NCBI RefSeq assembly: GCF_017309185.1
Contig: NZ_JAEKJZ010000003.1
Location: forward strand, 310,001 to 374,000
Reading direction: 5' to 3'
Source of the DNA: Roseibium aggregatum
GTDB lineage: Bacteria; Pseudomonadota; Alphaproteobacteria; Rhizobiales; Stappiaceae
Length of the DNA: 64,000 nt
The position numbers were made by a program, and so were the translations under genes. The notes beneath the pieces were generated by a model. That model was not told the DNA's origin. It did not search any database and saw only the letters and a program-made list of their open reading frames with translations. Of this stretch, positions 24,448 through 32,641 are shown in pieces (the stretch's first letter is position 1; every line of letters starts with the position of its first letter).

Positions 24448-25554
24448 TTACTTGTAGTCGTACTTGCCGTCTTTCCATTCGTACCAGACATAACCCGGCA
24501 GGGAGACGTCGCCTTTTGCGTCGAAGGACAGGTCGCCGAGAACCGTCTTGAAGTCGCCACCGTCGAGGGCCGCGACAACCGGATCGTAGTCGGTGCTGCC
24601 GGCGGCCTTGGCGGCATCAGCCCAGGCCTGAATCGCGGCGTAGGTGTAGAGCGCATAGCCTTCGGCGGTCTTGCCGGCGTCTTCAAGGGCCTTCACGACC
24701 GGAGCGGCGACCGGGTTCTTGCGCGGGTCCGGGGAGAAGGTCATCAGTGTGCCTTCGCCGGCCGGGCCGGTGATCGACCAGTATTCGTCGGTCACGAGCG
24801 CATCGCCGGAAACCAGGATGGTGTCCATGCCCTGGTCAACCATCTGGCGCTTCATGAGGCCGGCTTCGGTGTGGTAGCCGCCGACATAAAGAACATCGAC
24901 GTTTTCCTGTTTCAGCTTGGAAACCAGCGCGGTGTAGTCCTTTTCACCGGCGGTGTAGGCTTCATACAGGGTTTCTTCCTTGCCGAGGCTGTTCATGACG
25001 GCCTTGGTGGCGTCGGCCAGACCCTTGCCGTAGGCGGTCTTGTCGTGAACGACGGCGATGTTCTTGTCGCCGAATTCTTCCGCGAGATAGGTTCCGGCAA
25101 CCTGGCCCTGCTGGTCGTCACGACCGCAGACGCGGTAGATGCCCGGTCCCGGGCGCTCGTCGGTGAACTTCGGGTTGGTGGAGGCGGGAGAGATCTGAAC
25201 GATGCCTTCTTCCGCATAGACGGCGGACGCGGGGATCGAGGATCCGGAGCAGAAATGGCCGGCCATGAAGACCACGCCCTTGCCGACCATCTGGTTCGCA
25301 ACCGCGACGGCCTGTTTCGGGTCGCAGGCGTCGTCGCCGATTTCCAGAACCAGCTTTTCGCCATTGATGCCGCCAGCGGCGTTGATGTCGGCCACGGCCT
25401 GCTCGGCACCGGCCTTCATCTGTGCGCCGAAGGAAGCGTACTGACCGGTCATCGGGCCGGCTGTCGCGATAACAATATCCGCAAAAGCCGCCGTGGACAT
25501 GGCAATGCCGGCCACCGCGGAAACGCTCGCCAAAAGATATTTCTTCATCATCAA
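24448..25554 (-). CDS. livK: Branched-chain-amino-acid-type ABC receptor (LivK-like)
   Basis: This 368-residue type-I periplasmic binding protein has a Sec signal (MMMKKYLLASVSAVAGIAMSTAAFA, mature DIVIATAGPMTGQYASFG). The mature start, the D-I-N-A-A-G-G-I-N-G motif and the paired Cys around ACDPKQ and HFCSGS are typical of Leu/Ile/Val receptors. Start choice among three consecutive Met is open. It is the last gene of a six-gene operon and is preceded by palindromic leader sequences. Specificity within the family (Leu/Val, urea, amides) cannot be read reliably. Confidence 0.9.
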   Translation of the reverse strand: MMMKKYLLASVSAVAGIAMSTAAFADIVIATAGPMTGQYASFGAQMKAGAEQAVADINAAGGINGEKLVLEIGDDACDPKQAVAVANQMVGKGVVFMAGHFCSGSSIPASAVYAEEGIVQISPASTNPKFTDERPGPGIYRVCGRDDQQGQVAGTYLAEEFGDKNIAVVHDKTAYGKGLADATKAVMNSLGKEETLYEAYTAGEKDYTALVSKLKQENVDVLYVGGYHTEAGLMKRQMVDQGMDTILVSGDALVTDEYWSITGPAGEGTLMTFSPDPRKNPVAAPVVKALEDAGKTAEGYALYTYAAIQAWADAAKAAGSTDYDPVVAALDGGDFKTVLGDLSFDAKGDVSLPGYVWYEWKDGKYDYK

Positions 25555-25564
25555 CTCCCCTGGT

Positions 25565-25688
25565 TCCAGGTACCTGGACCGTGTTGGACAAGAAGCAAAT
25601 GCTTCCGGTTTTGGCCGGGCTGCGAACGCCTTGTTTTCTTGTTCGCCCGTACCCCGGCCGGTTCTCCATGGGCACGCGATCCGTGCCC
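25565..25688 (-). other. Two palindromic elements in the leader between the small membrane gene and livK
   Basis: TCCAGGTACCTGGA (25565-25578) is a perfect 14-bp palindrome 10 bp upstream of the livK start. GGGCACG-CGATC-CGTGCCC (25670-25688) is a 7-bp hairpin just after the preceding gene. They may be mRNA-processing or translation-control structures for the abundant receptor. Confidence 0.4.
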
Positions 25689-25698
25689 CTGGTATCTG

Positions 25699-26067
25699 TC
25701 AGCCTTCAGCGTAACGGTCGGTTTCGCCCTCGCGCAACCGCCAAGTGAAGGGGCCTGTCTTTTCGTAAAGCCAGACATATTGCGTCGTCATCTGGCCCGT
25801 TCGCGTATAGCGCCATCCCGCCAGCCCGATCGCCAGCAGGACCAGATAGTCCACGACGAGATAGTGGACGGACAGCAGCGTTCCCTCGAAGAGGGCGAAG
25901 GTCAGGAAGCGGATCGCCAGCGTCAGAAGGAAGACGAACCAGAACAGAACCCAAAGCGGGCGCCAGGTGTTGGCGCAGGCGCGTCCGGTCATCCAGGCCG
26001 CGCCGCCGCCGAGTGCGCACAAGAGGATCAGGAAAACGCCGATACCTGTTTCGTAGAGAATACCCAT
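25699..26067 (-). CDS. Small membrane protein of liv operon (DUF6867-like)
   Basis: This 122-residue protein has three predicted membrane helices (about 5-27, 37-60, 66-86) and a hydrophilic tail with TRTGQMTTQYVWLYEKTGPF. It starts 9 bp after livF and precedes livK. I recall similar small proteins in alphaproteobacterial liv operons under DUF6867; no function is known. An accessory role in the LivHM membrane complex is a guess from position. Confidence 0.7.
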   Translation of the reverse strand: MGILYETGIGVFLILLCALGGGAAWMTGRACANTWRPLWVLFWFVFLLTLAIRFLTFALFEGTLLSVHYLVVDYLVLLAIGLAGWRYTRTGQMTTQYVWLYEKTGPFTWRLREGETDRYAEG

Positions 26068-26076
26068 ACCGTGCTC

Positions 26077-26808
26077 CTAATGCCTGCCGCCTTCGAGATA
26101 CGCCGCCTGGACGTCTTCGCGGGCGAGCAGTTCCTGTCCGCTTCCCGACATGGTGATCTTGCCATTCACCATCACATAGCCCCGGTGCGCCAGTTTCAAG
26201 GCGTGATAGGCGTTTTGCTCCACCAGGAACACGGTCAGTCCGTCGTCGCGGTTGAGGTCCCTGATCGCGTCGAAGATCTGTTTCACGATCAGCGGCGCCA
26301 GCCCGAGCGAGGGTTCGTCCAGAAGCAAGAGCCGCGGCCTTGACATCAGCGCGCGGGCAATGGCCAGCATCTGCTGTTCACCGCCGGACAGGGTGCCGCC
26401 GCGCTGGTTGCGGCGTTCCTTCAGCCGCGGGAACAGGTCGAACACGCGCGCGAGGCTGCCCTCAAGGTCTTCGTTGCCGGCGGTTTCCGCACCCATGACG
26501 AGGTTTTCCATCACACTCATGCGCGGGAAGATCCGCCGTCCTTCGGGAGACTGCGCAATCGACTTGCGCATGATCTCGTGGGTCGGCATCCGGGTGATCT
26601 CCTCGCCGTCGTAGAAGATTTCGCCCGAGCTTGCCTGCGGCGTGCCGCAGATGGTCATCATCAGGGTTGACTTGCCAGCGCCGTTGGCGCCGATCAGGGT
26701 CACGATCTCGCCCTTGTCCACGATCAGGTCGACGCCGCGCAGGGCGATGATCTTGCCGTAGTGGGTTTCGACGTTGCGGACTTCGAGAAGGTGGTTTGGT
26801 GTCGTCAC
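26077..26808 (-). CDS. livF: Branched-chain-amino-acid ABC ATPase LivF
   Basis: This 243-residue ATPase has Walker A GANGAGKST, signature TLSGGEQQMLAIARALM, Walker B LLLLDEPSLGLAP and switch VEQNAYHAL, matching LivF in length and motifs. It overlaps livG by 4 bp (ATGA), so translation is coupled. LivF and LivG form the nucleotide-binding dimer under LivHM. Confidence 0.93.
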   Translation of the reverse strand: MTTPNHLLEVRNVETHYGKIIALRGVDLIVDKGEIVTLIGANGAGKSTLMMTICGTPQASSGEIFYDGEEITRMPTHEIMRKSIAQSPEGRRIFPRMSVMENLVMGAETAGNEDLEGSLARVFDLFPRLKERRNQRGGTLSGGEQQMLAIARALMSRPRLLLLDEPSLGLAPLIVKQIFDAIRDLNRDDGLTVFLVEQNAYHALKLAHRGYVMVNGKITMSGSGQELLAREDVQAAYLEGGRH

Positions 26809-27650
26809 AGGCCGACCTCCTCTTCAACCGTGTCGACTTCCTCGTCCGGGACGCCGAGATAGGCGGCAATCACCTTCGGGTCGTCCTTGACTTCGGCCGC
26901 GCTGCCGTCGGAGATCTTCTCGCCGTAGTCCAGCACCACGACGTGGTCGGAAATTTCCATGACAACGCTCATGTCGTGCTCGATCAGAAGGATCGAGGTG
27001 TCGTGTTCCTTGCGGATGTACTGCAAGAGCGCGTTCAGTTCCGCGCTCTCCTTCGGGTTCAGCCCGGCGGCCGGCTCGTCGAGGCAGAGAAGCTCGGGTC
27101 CGGAACACATGGCGCGCGCGATTTCCAGGCGGCGCTGGTCGCCGTAGGGCAGATCGGCGGCCGGTGCGTCCGCCCGGTCGATCAGGTTGGTCTTGTCCAG
27201 CCAGTAGCGGGCCTTTTCGACCGCGTCGCGTTCAGCCTTGCGGAAGGACGCAAGGCCGAAGATCCCGGCGAGCGAATAGCCGGAGGCCAGCATCAGCGGA
27301 TTGTGCTGGGCCACCATCAGGTTTTCCAGAAGGGTCATGCCGCCGAACAGGCGGATGTTCTGGAAGGTACGGGCGACCTTGGCCTGCGCCGAGATCTGGA
27401 AGTCCGGCATGCGTTCCAGCAGATAATGCTCGCCGTTGGACCGGTTCATGACGATCCGCCCCTCGGTCGGCTTGTAGAAGCCGGTCACGCAGTTGAACAC
27501 CGTCGTCTTGCCGGCGCCGTTCGGGCCGATCAGCGCGGTGATGTCGCCGCGCCCGACGTTGAAGGACAGGTCGTCGATCGCGACCAGGCCGCCGAAGCGC
27601 ATGGTCAGGTGCTCGATGGTCAGGACGGGGTTGGTATCCCAGGCGCTCAT
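26805..27650 (-). CDS. livG: Branched-chain-amino-acid ABC ATPase LivG
   Basis: This 281-residue ATPase has Walker A GPNGAGKTTVFN, signature-region LPYGDQRRLEIARAM, Walker B LLCLDEPAAGLNP and switch IEHDMSVVM, plus the extended segment typical of LivG compared with LivF. It overlaps livM and livF by 4 bp each. It partners with LivF. Confidence 0.93.
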   Translation of the reverse strand: MSAWDTNPVLTIEHLTMRFGGLVAIDDLSFNVGRGDITALIGPNGAGKTTVFNCVTGFYKPTEGRIVMNRSNGEHYLLERMPDFQISAQAKVARTFQNIRLFGGMTLLENLMVAQHNPLMLASGYSLAGIFGLASFRKAERDAVEKARYWLDKTNLIDRADAPAADLPYGDQRRLEIARAMCSGPELLCLDEPAAGLNPKESAELNALLQYIRKEHDTSILLIEHDMSVVMEISDHVVVLDYGEKISDGSAAEVKDDPKVIAAYLGVPDEEVDTVEEEVGL

Positions 27651-28981
27651 CCGTGGCCCTCCTGCACGAGATCGGCGCTGATGCCCTTGGCCTTCTTGCC
27701 GCTCAAGGTGATCGACGGATTGCGGGTGGAAATCAGGCCGCGCGGCCTCCAGACCATGATGACGACCATGAGCAGGCCGAAGACCAGCATGCGGTATTCC
27801 TCAAGTCCCCGGAAAAATTCGAAGCCGCCGATCATGACGATGGCCGCGATGACCACGCCGATCTGGCTGCCGAGACCGCCGAGCACCACGATGGCCAGGA
27901 TCACGGCGGATTCGATGAAGGTGAAGCTTTCCGGAGAGATGAACCCCTGGCGGGTGGCGAAGAAAGATCCCGCGAAGCCGCCGAACATGGCCCCGAGCGC
28001 GAAGGCGGTGAGCTTGGTATTGGTGGTGTTGATGCCGAGCGAGCGGCAGGCGATCTCATCCTCGCGCAGAGCCTCCCAGGCGCGGCCGACGGGCAGCTTT
28101 CTCAGGCGCATGGTGACGAAATTGGTGATCAGCGCCATGATCAGAATGAGGTAGTAGAGAAAGATGATCCGGTGGATCGAACTGTAGTCGAGACCGAAGG
28201 TGTCGGCGAAACCGCCTTCTCCGCGCTTGAACTCGAGGCCGAAGAAGCTCGGGCGCGGGATGCCGGAGATGCCGTCCGGACCGCCGGTGAACTCATACCA
28301 GTTGAGCAGGACGACCCGGATGATCTCGCCGAAGGCGAGCGTCACGATGGCCAGGTAGTCGCCTCTCAGGCGCAGCACCGGAAAGCCCAGGATGATCCCC
28401 CAGAAGGCGGCCAGAATGCCGGCGAGCGGCAGGCAGATCCAGAAGGAGAAGCCGAAATACTGTGCCAGCAGCGCGTAGGAATAGGCGCCGACCGCGTAGA
28501 AGGCGACATAGCCGAGATCCAGAAGGCCGGCCAGGCCCACCACGATGTTCAAGCCCCAGCCCAGCATCACATAGGTGGTCACCAGGATGGCAAGGTCGAG
28601 ATACTGGCGCGAGCCCCGGGCGCCGTAGGCGGAAAGCAGCAGGAAAGGCAGCGCGACGGCGAGGATCAGGAACAGCGGCATGGCGTATTTGCCGAGCGGC
28701 GCCAGCATCTTTGCGCTCGGCATGAAGCTGCCAGCCGTTTCGGTGACCGGCTTGTCGGCCTTCCAGACGAACAGGTTCAGGAGCAGCCGGCCACCAAAGA
28801 CGACCGCGACCGCGATCGCAACGGCCACCCAGCGGTACTCGATGCCGAGCTGGCCGCCGAGGCCGCTGGCGACTTCGGCCTTCATGCCGATCAGCACGCT
28901 GAACAGGGCGAGCGCGATCAGGCCGCCGGCAGCCGCATCCTTGAGCGAGACCGCAAGCAGGTTATCGGATTTGGCAGACAT
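27647..28981 (-). CDS. livM: Branched-chain-amino-acid ABC permease LivM
   Basis: This 444-residue inner-membrane permease has about ten predicted helices and contains the LivM-type cytoplasmic loop GRAWEALREDEIACRSLGIN and the GGPDGISGIPRP segment. It has an N-terminal extension of about 100 residues with two extra helices compared with short LivM proteins, common in proteobacteria. It forms the pore with LivH. It starts 3 bp after livH and overlaps livG. Confidence 0.93.
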   Translation of the reverse strand: MSAKSDNLLAVSLKDAAAGGLIALALFSVLIGMKAEVASGLGGQLGIEYRWVAVAIAVAVVFGGRLLLNLFVWKADKPVTETAGSFMPSAKMLAPLGKYAMPLFLILAVALPFLLLSAYGARGSRQYLDLAILVTTYVMLGWGLNIVVGLAGLLDLGYVAFYAVGAYSYALLAQYFGFSFWICLPLAGILAAFWGIILGFPVLRLRGDYLAIVTLAFGEIIRVVLLNWYEFTGGPDGISGIPRPSFFGLEFKRGEGGFADTFGLDYSSIHRIIFLYYLILIMALITNFVTMRLRKLPVGRAWEALREDEIACRSLGINTTNTKLTAFALGAMFGGFAGSFFATRQGFISPESFTFIESAVILAIVVLGGLGSQIGVVIAAIVMIGGFEFFRGLEEYRMLVFGLLMVVIMVWRPRGLISTRNPSITLSGKKAKGISADLVQEGHG

Positions 28982-28984
28982 CGA

Positions 28985-29920
28985 TCAGACCTTCTCCACT
29001 TCCGGCTTGCCGAGCAGACCTTCGGGCATGAAGATCAGCACGATGGCGAGGATCGAGAAAGCCGCGACGTCCTTGTATTCCACGGAGAAATATCCGGACC
29101 AGAAGGTTTCGATCAGGCCGATGAGCAGACCGCCGAGCATGGCGCCGGGCAGGGAGCCGATGCCGCCCAGAACGGCCGCGGTGAAGGCTTTCACGCCCGC
29201 CAGGAAGCCGATGTAGAAGTCGATCACCCCGTAGTAGAGCAGGAACATCAGACCTGCGACCGAGGCGAGCGCGGCGCCCATGACGAAGGTGAGGGATATC
29301 GTCCGGTCGACGTTGATGCCGAGCAGCGAGGCCATCTTGCGGTCCTGTTCGCAGGCGCGTTGCGCACGGCCGAGAGACGTCTTGCTGATCAGCAGGGTGA
29401 ACCCGATCATCAGCGCCGTCGTGACGAGGATGATCAGGATCTGTGAATAGGAGAGCTGGACAATGAAGCCTTCGCCGTCCGCGCCGCCGTCGCTCAGGGT
29501 GAAGCCGCCGGAAATCAGCGGCTGCAACGGCTTGTTGCGCGCGCCTTGCGAGATCTGGACGAAATTCTGAAGGGCGATGGACGCTCCGATGGCCGTGATC
29601 AGCGGTGCGAGGCGGAAGGAACCGCGCAGCGGGCGATAGGCGAGGCGCTCAACCGTCCAGCCCCAGGCGGCCGTCAGCGCCATGGAGGCGACCAGAACGG
29701 CGATCAGCGCGAGGATGAGAAGGACCACGGGCAGCGATGCCGTGATGCCGAATGCCACGATGAAAATCAGCGCGATGAACGCGCCGACCATGAAAATGTC
29801 GCCGTGGGCGAAATTGATCATGCCGATGATGCCGTAGACCATCGTGTAGCCGATGGCGATAAGGCCATAGATCGACCCGAGCGTCACGCCGTTGATCAGC
29901 TGCTGCAGAAAATATTCCAT
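28985..29920 (-). CDS. livH: Branched-chain-amino-acid ABC permease LivH
   Basis: This 311-residue permease begins MEYFLQQLINGVTLGSIYGL and contains YGIIGMINFAHGD, the LivH hallmark, plus the loop RACEQDRKMASLLGINV. It has about eight predicted helices. It is the first gene of livH-M-G-F-small protein-K and lies 66 bp downstream of a good sigma-70-type promoter. Confidence 0.94.
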   Translation of the reverse strand: MEYFLQQLINGVTLGSIYGLIAIGYTMVYGIIGMINFAHGDIFMVGAFIALIFIVAFGITASLPVVLLILALIAVLVASMALTAAWGWTVERLAYRPLRGSFRLAPLITAIGASIALQNFVQISQGARNKPLQPLISGGFTLSDGGADGEGFIVQLSYSQILIILVTTALMIGFTLLISKTSLGRAQRACEQDRKMASLLGINVDRTISLTFVMGAALASVAGLMFLLYYGVIDFYIGFLAGVKAFTAAVLGGIGSLPGAMLGGLLIGLIETFWSGYFSVEYKDVAAFSILAIVLIFMPEGLLGKPEVEKV

Positions 29921-29985
29921 ATTGTTATTATTACCCCCGGTCGCTTGGCCGTTTGCTGTCGAGGCTTGTCACCTTCGTTACAATT

Positions 29986-30014
29986 TCATTACCAAGACGA
30001 TTTAGCTTAGACAA
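29986..30014 (-). promoter_or_regulatory. Promoter of the liv operon
   Basis: On the minus strand TTGTCT (30014-30009), a 17-bp spacer and TAATGA (29991-29986) precede livH at suitable distance. The surrounding 245-bp gap is AT-rich. It also contains ATTTCA-TTTC-TGAAAT (30046-30061), an inverted repeat upstream of the -35 that could bind an activator. Confidence 0.5.
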
Positions 30015-30165
30015 TTCCTCTCGCAATGCGTGCTTGAGAAAAATATTTCATTTCTGAAATCGGCGTTAAGCGAAAATATTTTTCTTTGTGACAAGAAAAT
30101 CTTTCTCATAGGAAAGAGATTTGGCGACAGGATTTCGAGCCTTTTGCCGAGCGGCGAACCGGTTG

Positions 30166-31527
30166 CTAGCCGAATTTTGACTTTTTGGACAAGAGCGCGA
30201 TCCGGGCCCGAAATCCGGTGTCGGTGTTGGCAAGGTCAATGCTGCCACCGGCCGTCTCAACGACCTCCCGGGCGATCGCCAATCCCAGGCCGTCACCGGT
30301 AGCGCTTTCGTCGGCGCGTTCCTGACCGTTTCGAAGGCGCGCCAGACGGTCCTCGCGGATCCCGGGACCGTCATCTCGAAGATCGAGCACCAGGGTGCTG
30401 CCGTCGGTCCTGGCGCTCACGGTGATGCGGTTACGGGCGTGGCGGGCCGCGTTTTCGGCAAGCGCTCCGAAGGCTTCCGAAAAGTCGGTCGCGTCGATGC
30501 AGACATCGACGTTGCCGGGGACCTGGATATCCCAATCCAGCGCTCCGCCTTCCGGGGTTCGCTGGAGCACTGCGACAACCCCCTCAACGACCGTCGCCGC
30601 ATTGCAGGCAGTGCGCCGCTGGGCGCCTTGTGTGCGAACCCGGACGAGTTCCCGTTCGATCCGCTTTTGCATGGAGCGCGCGATCATGACGATGTCGTTG
30701 GCGGTCTGCGTTTCGCCTCGTTCGCGCAAGCGGCCCGCTTCCCCGAGCAGCGCCTGAAGCGGCGTTTTCAGCCCGTGCGCAAGATCGCCGGCCCGGGCCC
30801 GGGCACGTTGAACGTCACTTTCGCGGGCCGAGAGCAATTCGTCGATTTCCCGTGCCAGTGGCTCGACTTCCGCCGGCCAATCACCGCCCATTCTCGCGGC
30901 GTCGCCGCGCCGCAGCGCCGCGGTTCTTTTTGTCAGCGCGCGCAAAGGCCTGAGGCCAACCGTCATTTGCAGCCAGCCCGCCATGGCCAGCGCGCCACCC
31001 AGGAGCAGGAGGTAAGGCGCAAGATCCACCGCGAATTTCCAGCGGGCCGTGGCGATCTCCGTGCTGTCGAGCGCCACAACCGCCGTTACTTCGGTCCCGC
31101 CGTCATCGACCGGCAAGGTCACGTTCCGGATCAACGCGAGAACCGGTTTTCGATCGGGGCCCGGAAGCTCGTACAGACCTGAGGACCGGGGTGACGCTCC
31201 CGCTCCCGCCTGAGCGAGGGGGAGTTCAAAATCCCAGAGCGAGCGTGAGCGAAGGACCTTCCCATCCGCCGCGAATTGCCAGTAAAGTCCGCTGTAGGGC
31301 CGGTCAAAACGCGGGTCGGCGGGCGAGATCGTCATTGCAAGACGCGTGTCCTGCTGTTCCAGACCGGAAAGCAGCTGGTCCAGATGGACCGAAAGCTCCA
31401 GCGCTGCCCTGCGTTCGGCGTGGCTGCCGAAAAGTGCGGTGAGCCCGATGGCGGACAACCCGAGCGCGGCCAGGATGGCAAGGGTACCGGCCAAAGCGAG
31501 ACGGGCTTTCAGGGAAAGCCTTGTCAC
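30166..31527 (-). CDS. Membrane sensor histidine kinase
   Basis: This 453-residue kinase has a first membrane helix (about 8-32), a periplasmic sensor of about 130 residues and a second helix (about 168-190). A HAMP-like linker follows, then the H-box with H251 in GDLAHGLKTPLQALL, and an ATPase domain (N-box ENAARHA, DDGPGI, GDGLGLAIAREVVETAGG). The layout resembles PhoQ/QseC-type kinases. It overlaps its response regulator by 4 bp and is third in a PepSY-RR-HK operon. The signal is unknown; a PepSY partner suggests envelope or cation sensing. Confidence 0.92.
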   Translation of the reverse strand: MTRLSLKARLALAGTLAILAALGLSAIGLTALFGSHAERRAALELSVHLDQLLSGLEQQDTRLAMTISPADPRFDRPYSGLYWQFAADGKVLRSRSLWDFELPLAQAGAGASPRSSGLYELPGPDRKPVLALIRNVTLPVDDGGTEVTAVVALDSTEIATARWKFAVDLAPYLLLLGGALAMAGWLQMTVGLRPLRALTKRTAALRRGDAARMGGDWPAEVEPLAREIDELLSARESDVQRARARAGDLAHGLKTPLQALLGEAGRLRERGETQTANDIVMIARSMQKRIERELVRVRTQGAQRRTACNAATVVEGVVAVLQRTPEGGALDWDIQVPGNVDVCIDATDFSEAFGALAENAARHARNRITVSARTDGSTLVLDLRDDGPGIREDRLARLRNGQERADESATGDGLGLAIAREVVETAGGSIDLANTDTGFRARIALLSKKSKFG

Positions 31528-32192
31528 GGGCCGCTGTCCGACAGGTAATAGCCGAAGCCGCGCCGCGTACCGATTATTCCCGCGCCGAGTTTCTTGCGCA
31601 GCCTTGCAACGACGGCTTCCAGGGCGTTGATCTCGCGGGCGTCGTCGTCGCCGTAAAGATGCTCCAGCAATTCGCCCGGCGGCACCACCCGCTCATGGTG
31701 AACGGCTAGATAGGCAAGCAGGCGGAACTCCAGGGCGGTGGCATCCACGGACCGCCCGCTCACCCGGACCTGCATGCGGTTCAGATCTATCGTCAGCTTT
31801 CCGATGTCCTGGACCGAGTGGCTGCGGCCCGCCGCCCGGCGCACGAGCGCCCGGGCGCGCGCGATCAGCTCCTCCATCTGGAACGGTTTCGCGAGGTAGT
31901 CGTCGGCGCCCGAGTCGATCCCCTCAACCCTTTCAATCCACGAGCCGCGGGCGGTCAGGATCAGCACCGGCACGTCGCGGCCTTCGCTGCGCCAGCGCCT
32001 GAGCACCGTGAGGCCGTCCAGTTTCGGCAGCCCGAGATCGAGCACGATCAGGTCGAAATCTTCCGTTTCGCCGCGAAACCAGGCCTCTTCACCGTCCTTG
32101 GAGAGTTCAACCCGGAAACCCGCATCGGTGAGCGCGGAGGCGACATCACCGGCGATGCGCGGATCGTCCTCGACGGCCAGCACGCGCATCAC
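31524..32192 (-). CDS. OmpR/PhoP-family response regulator
   Basis: This 222-residue regulator has a receiver domain with acidic pocket VEDDPR and phosphoacceptor D52 in LIVLDLGLPKLDG, the KPF motif with its conserved Lys, and a winged-helix DNA-binding domain (about 130-220, with RVVPPGELLEHLYG and IGTRRGFGYYL). It overlaps both neighbours by 4 bp. Direct-repeat boxes of 11-bp period just upstream of the operon (32529-32567) are its likely binding sites. Confidence 0.94.
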   Translation of the reverse strand: MMRVLAVEDDPRIAGDVASALTDAGFRVELSKDGEEAWFRGETEDFDLIVLDLGLPKLDGLTVLRRWRSEGRDVPVLILTARGSWIERVEGIDSGADDYLAKPFQMEELIARARALVRRAAGRSHSVQDIGKLTIDLNRMQVRVSGRSVDATALEFRLLAYLAVHHERVVPPGELLEHLYGDDDAREINALEAVVARLRKKLGAGIIGTRRGFGYYLSDSGP

Positions 32193-32503
32193 CTGAGCTC
32201 CAATTCACGGTCGAGCACTTCCCCGGATCTTGCGTCAATCTCCAATTCGATCAGCTGTCCCTCGGGCGTGATGAATTCGAACTCGTAGATGAAGCGTCCG
32301 TGACGTTTATCCAGTTCGACCTCGATTACCCGTCCCGCGACTTCGGCCTCGGCGATCGCGAGGATTTCGCCAAGCGGCAATATTTCACCGCGCAACACGG
32401 CCGCTCGTGCCGCGTCCTGATCGAAGCCCTTCCTCGCGGCGGCAGGGGCAGCCACGAGCAGGCAGGCGATCAGGCCGAGAATGGGAAAGGGACCGGTCTT
32501 CAT
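32189..32503 (-). CDS. Small periplasmic PepSY-domain protein
   Basis: This 104-residue protein has a Sec signal (MKTGPFPILGLIACLLVAAPAAA) followed by one PepSY domain. The domain shows AARAAVLRGEILPLGEILAIAE, VIEVELDKRHGRFIYEFEF and the end VLDRELELR. Single PepSY proteins often accompany two-component systems and are thought to modulate the sensor or an envelope protease. ATG 32503 is preferred over an upstream start that would lengthen the signal. It is the first gene of the operon. Confidence 0.88.
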   Translation of the reverse strand: MKTGPFPILGLIACLLVAAPAAARKGFDQDAARAAVLRGEILPLGEILAIAEAEVAGRVIEVELDKRHGRFIYEFEFITPEGQLIELEIDARSGEVLDRELELR

Positions 32504-32528
32504 GGAGGCAGAATGTAGCCGAGCCAAG

Positions 32529-32567
32529 CTGATAGCAAGCTGACAGAAGGGGTCAGCGTCGTGTCAG
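32529..32567. promoter_or_regulatory. Opposed pairs of response-regulator-like boxes
   Basis: CTGAT-N6-CTGAC (32529-32544) lies on the plus strand and CTGAC-N6-CTGAC on the minus strand (GTCAG at 32552-32556 and 32563-32567). Each pair has the 11-bp period expected for an OmpR-family dimer. They sit in the gap between the PepSY-RR-HK operon and the DUF3500 gene. Confidence 0.6.
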
Positions 32568-32641
32568 GACGGGTTTGTCATGGTGCGAGCATCCGGGACG
32601 GACGAATGTCCCGACGCCCAGGTCAATCTGAAGGAGCGATT

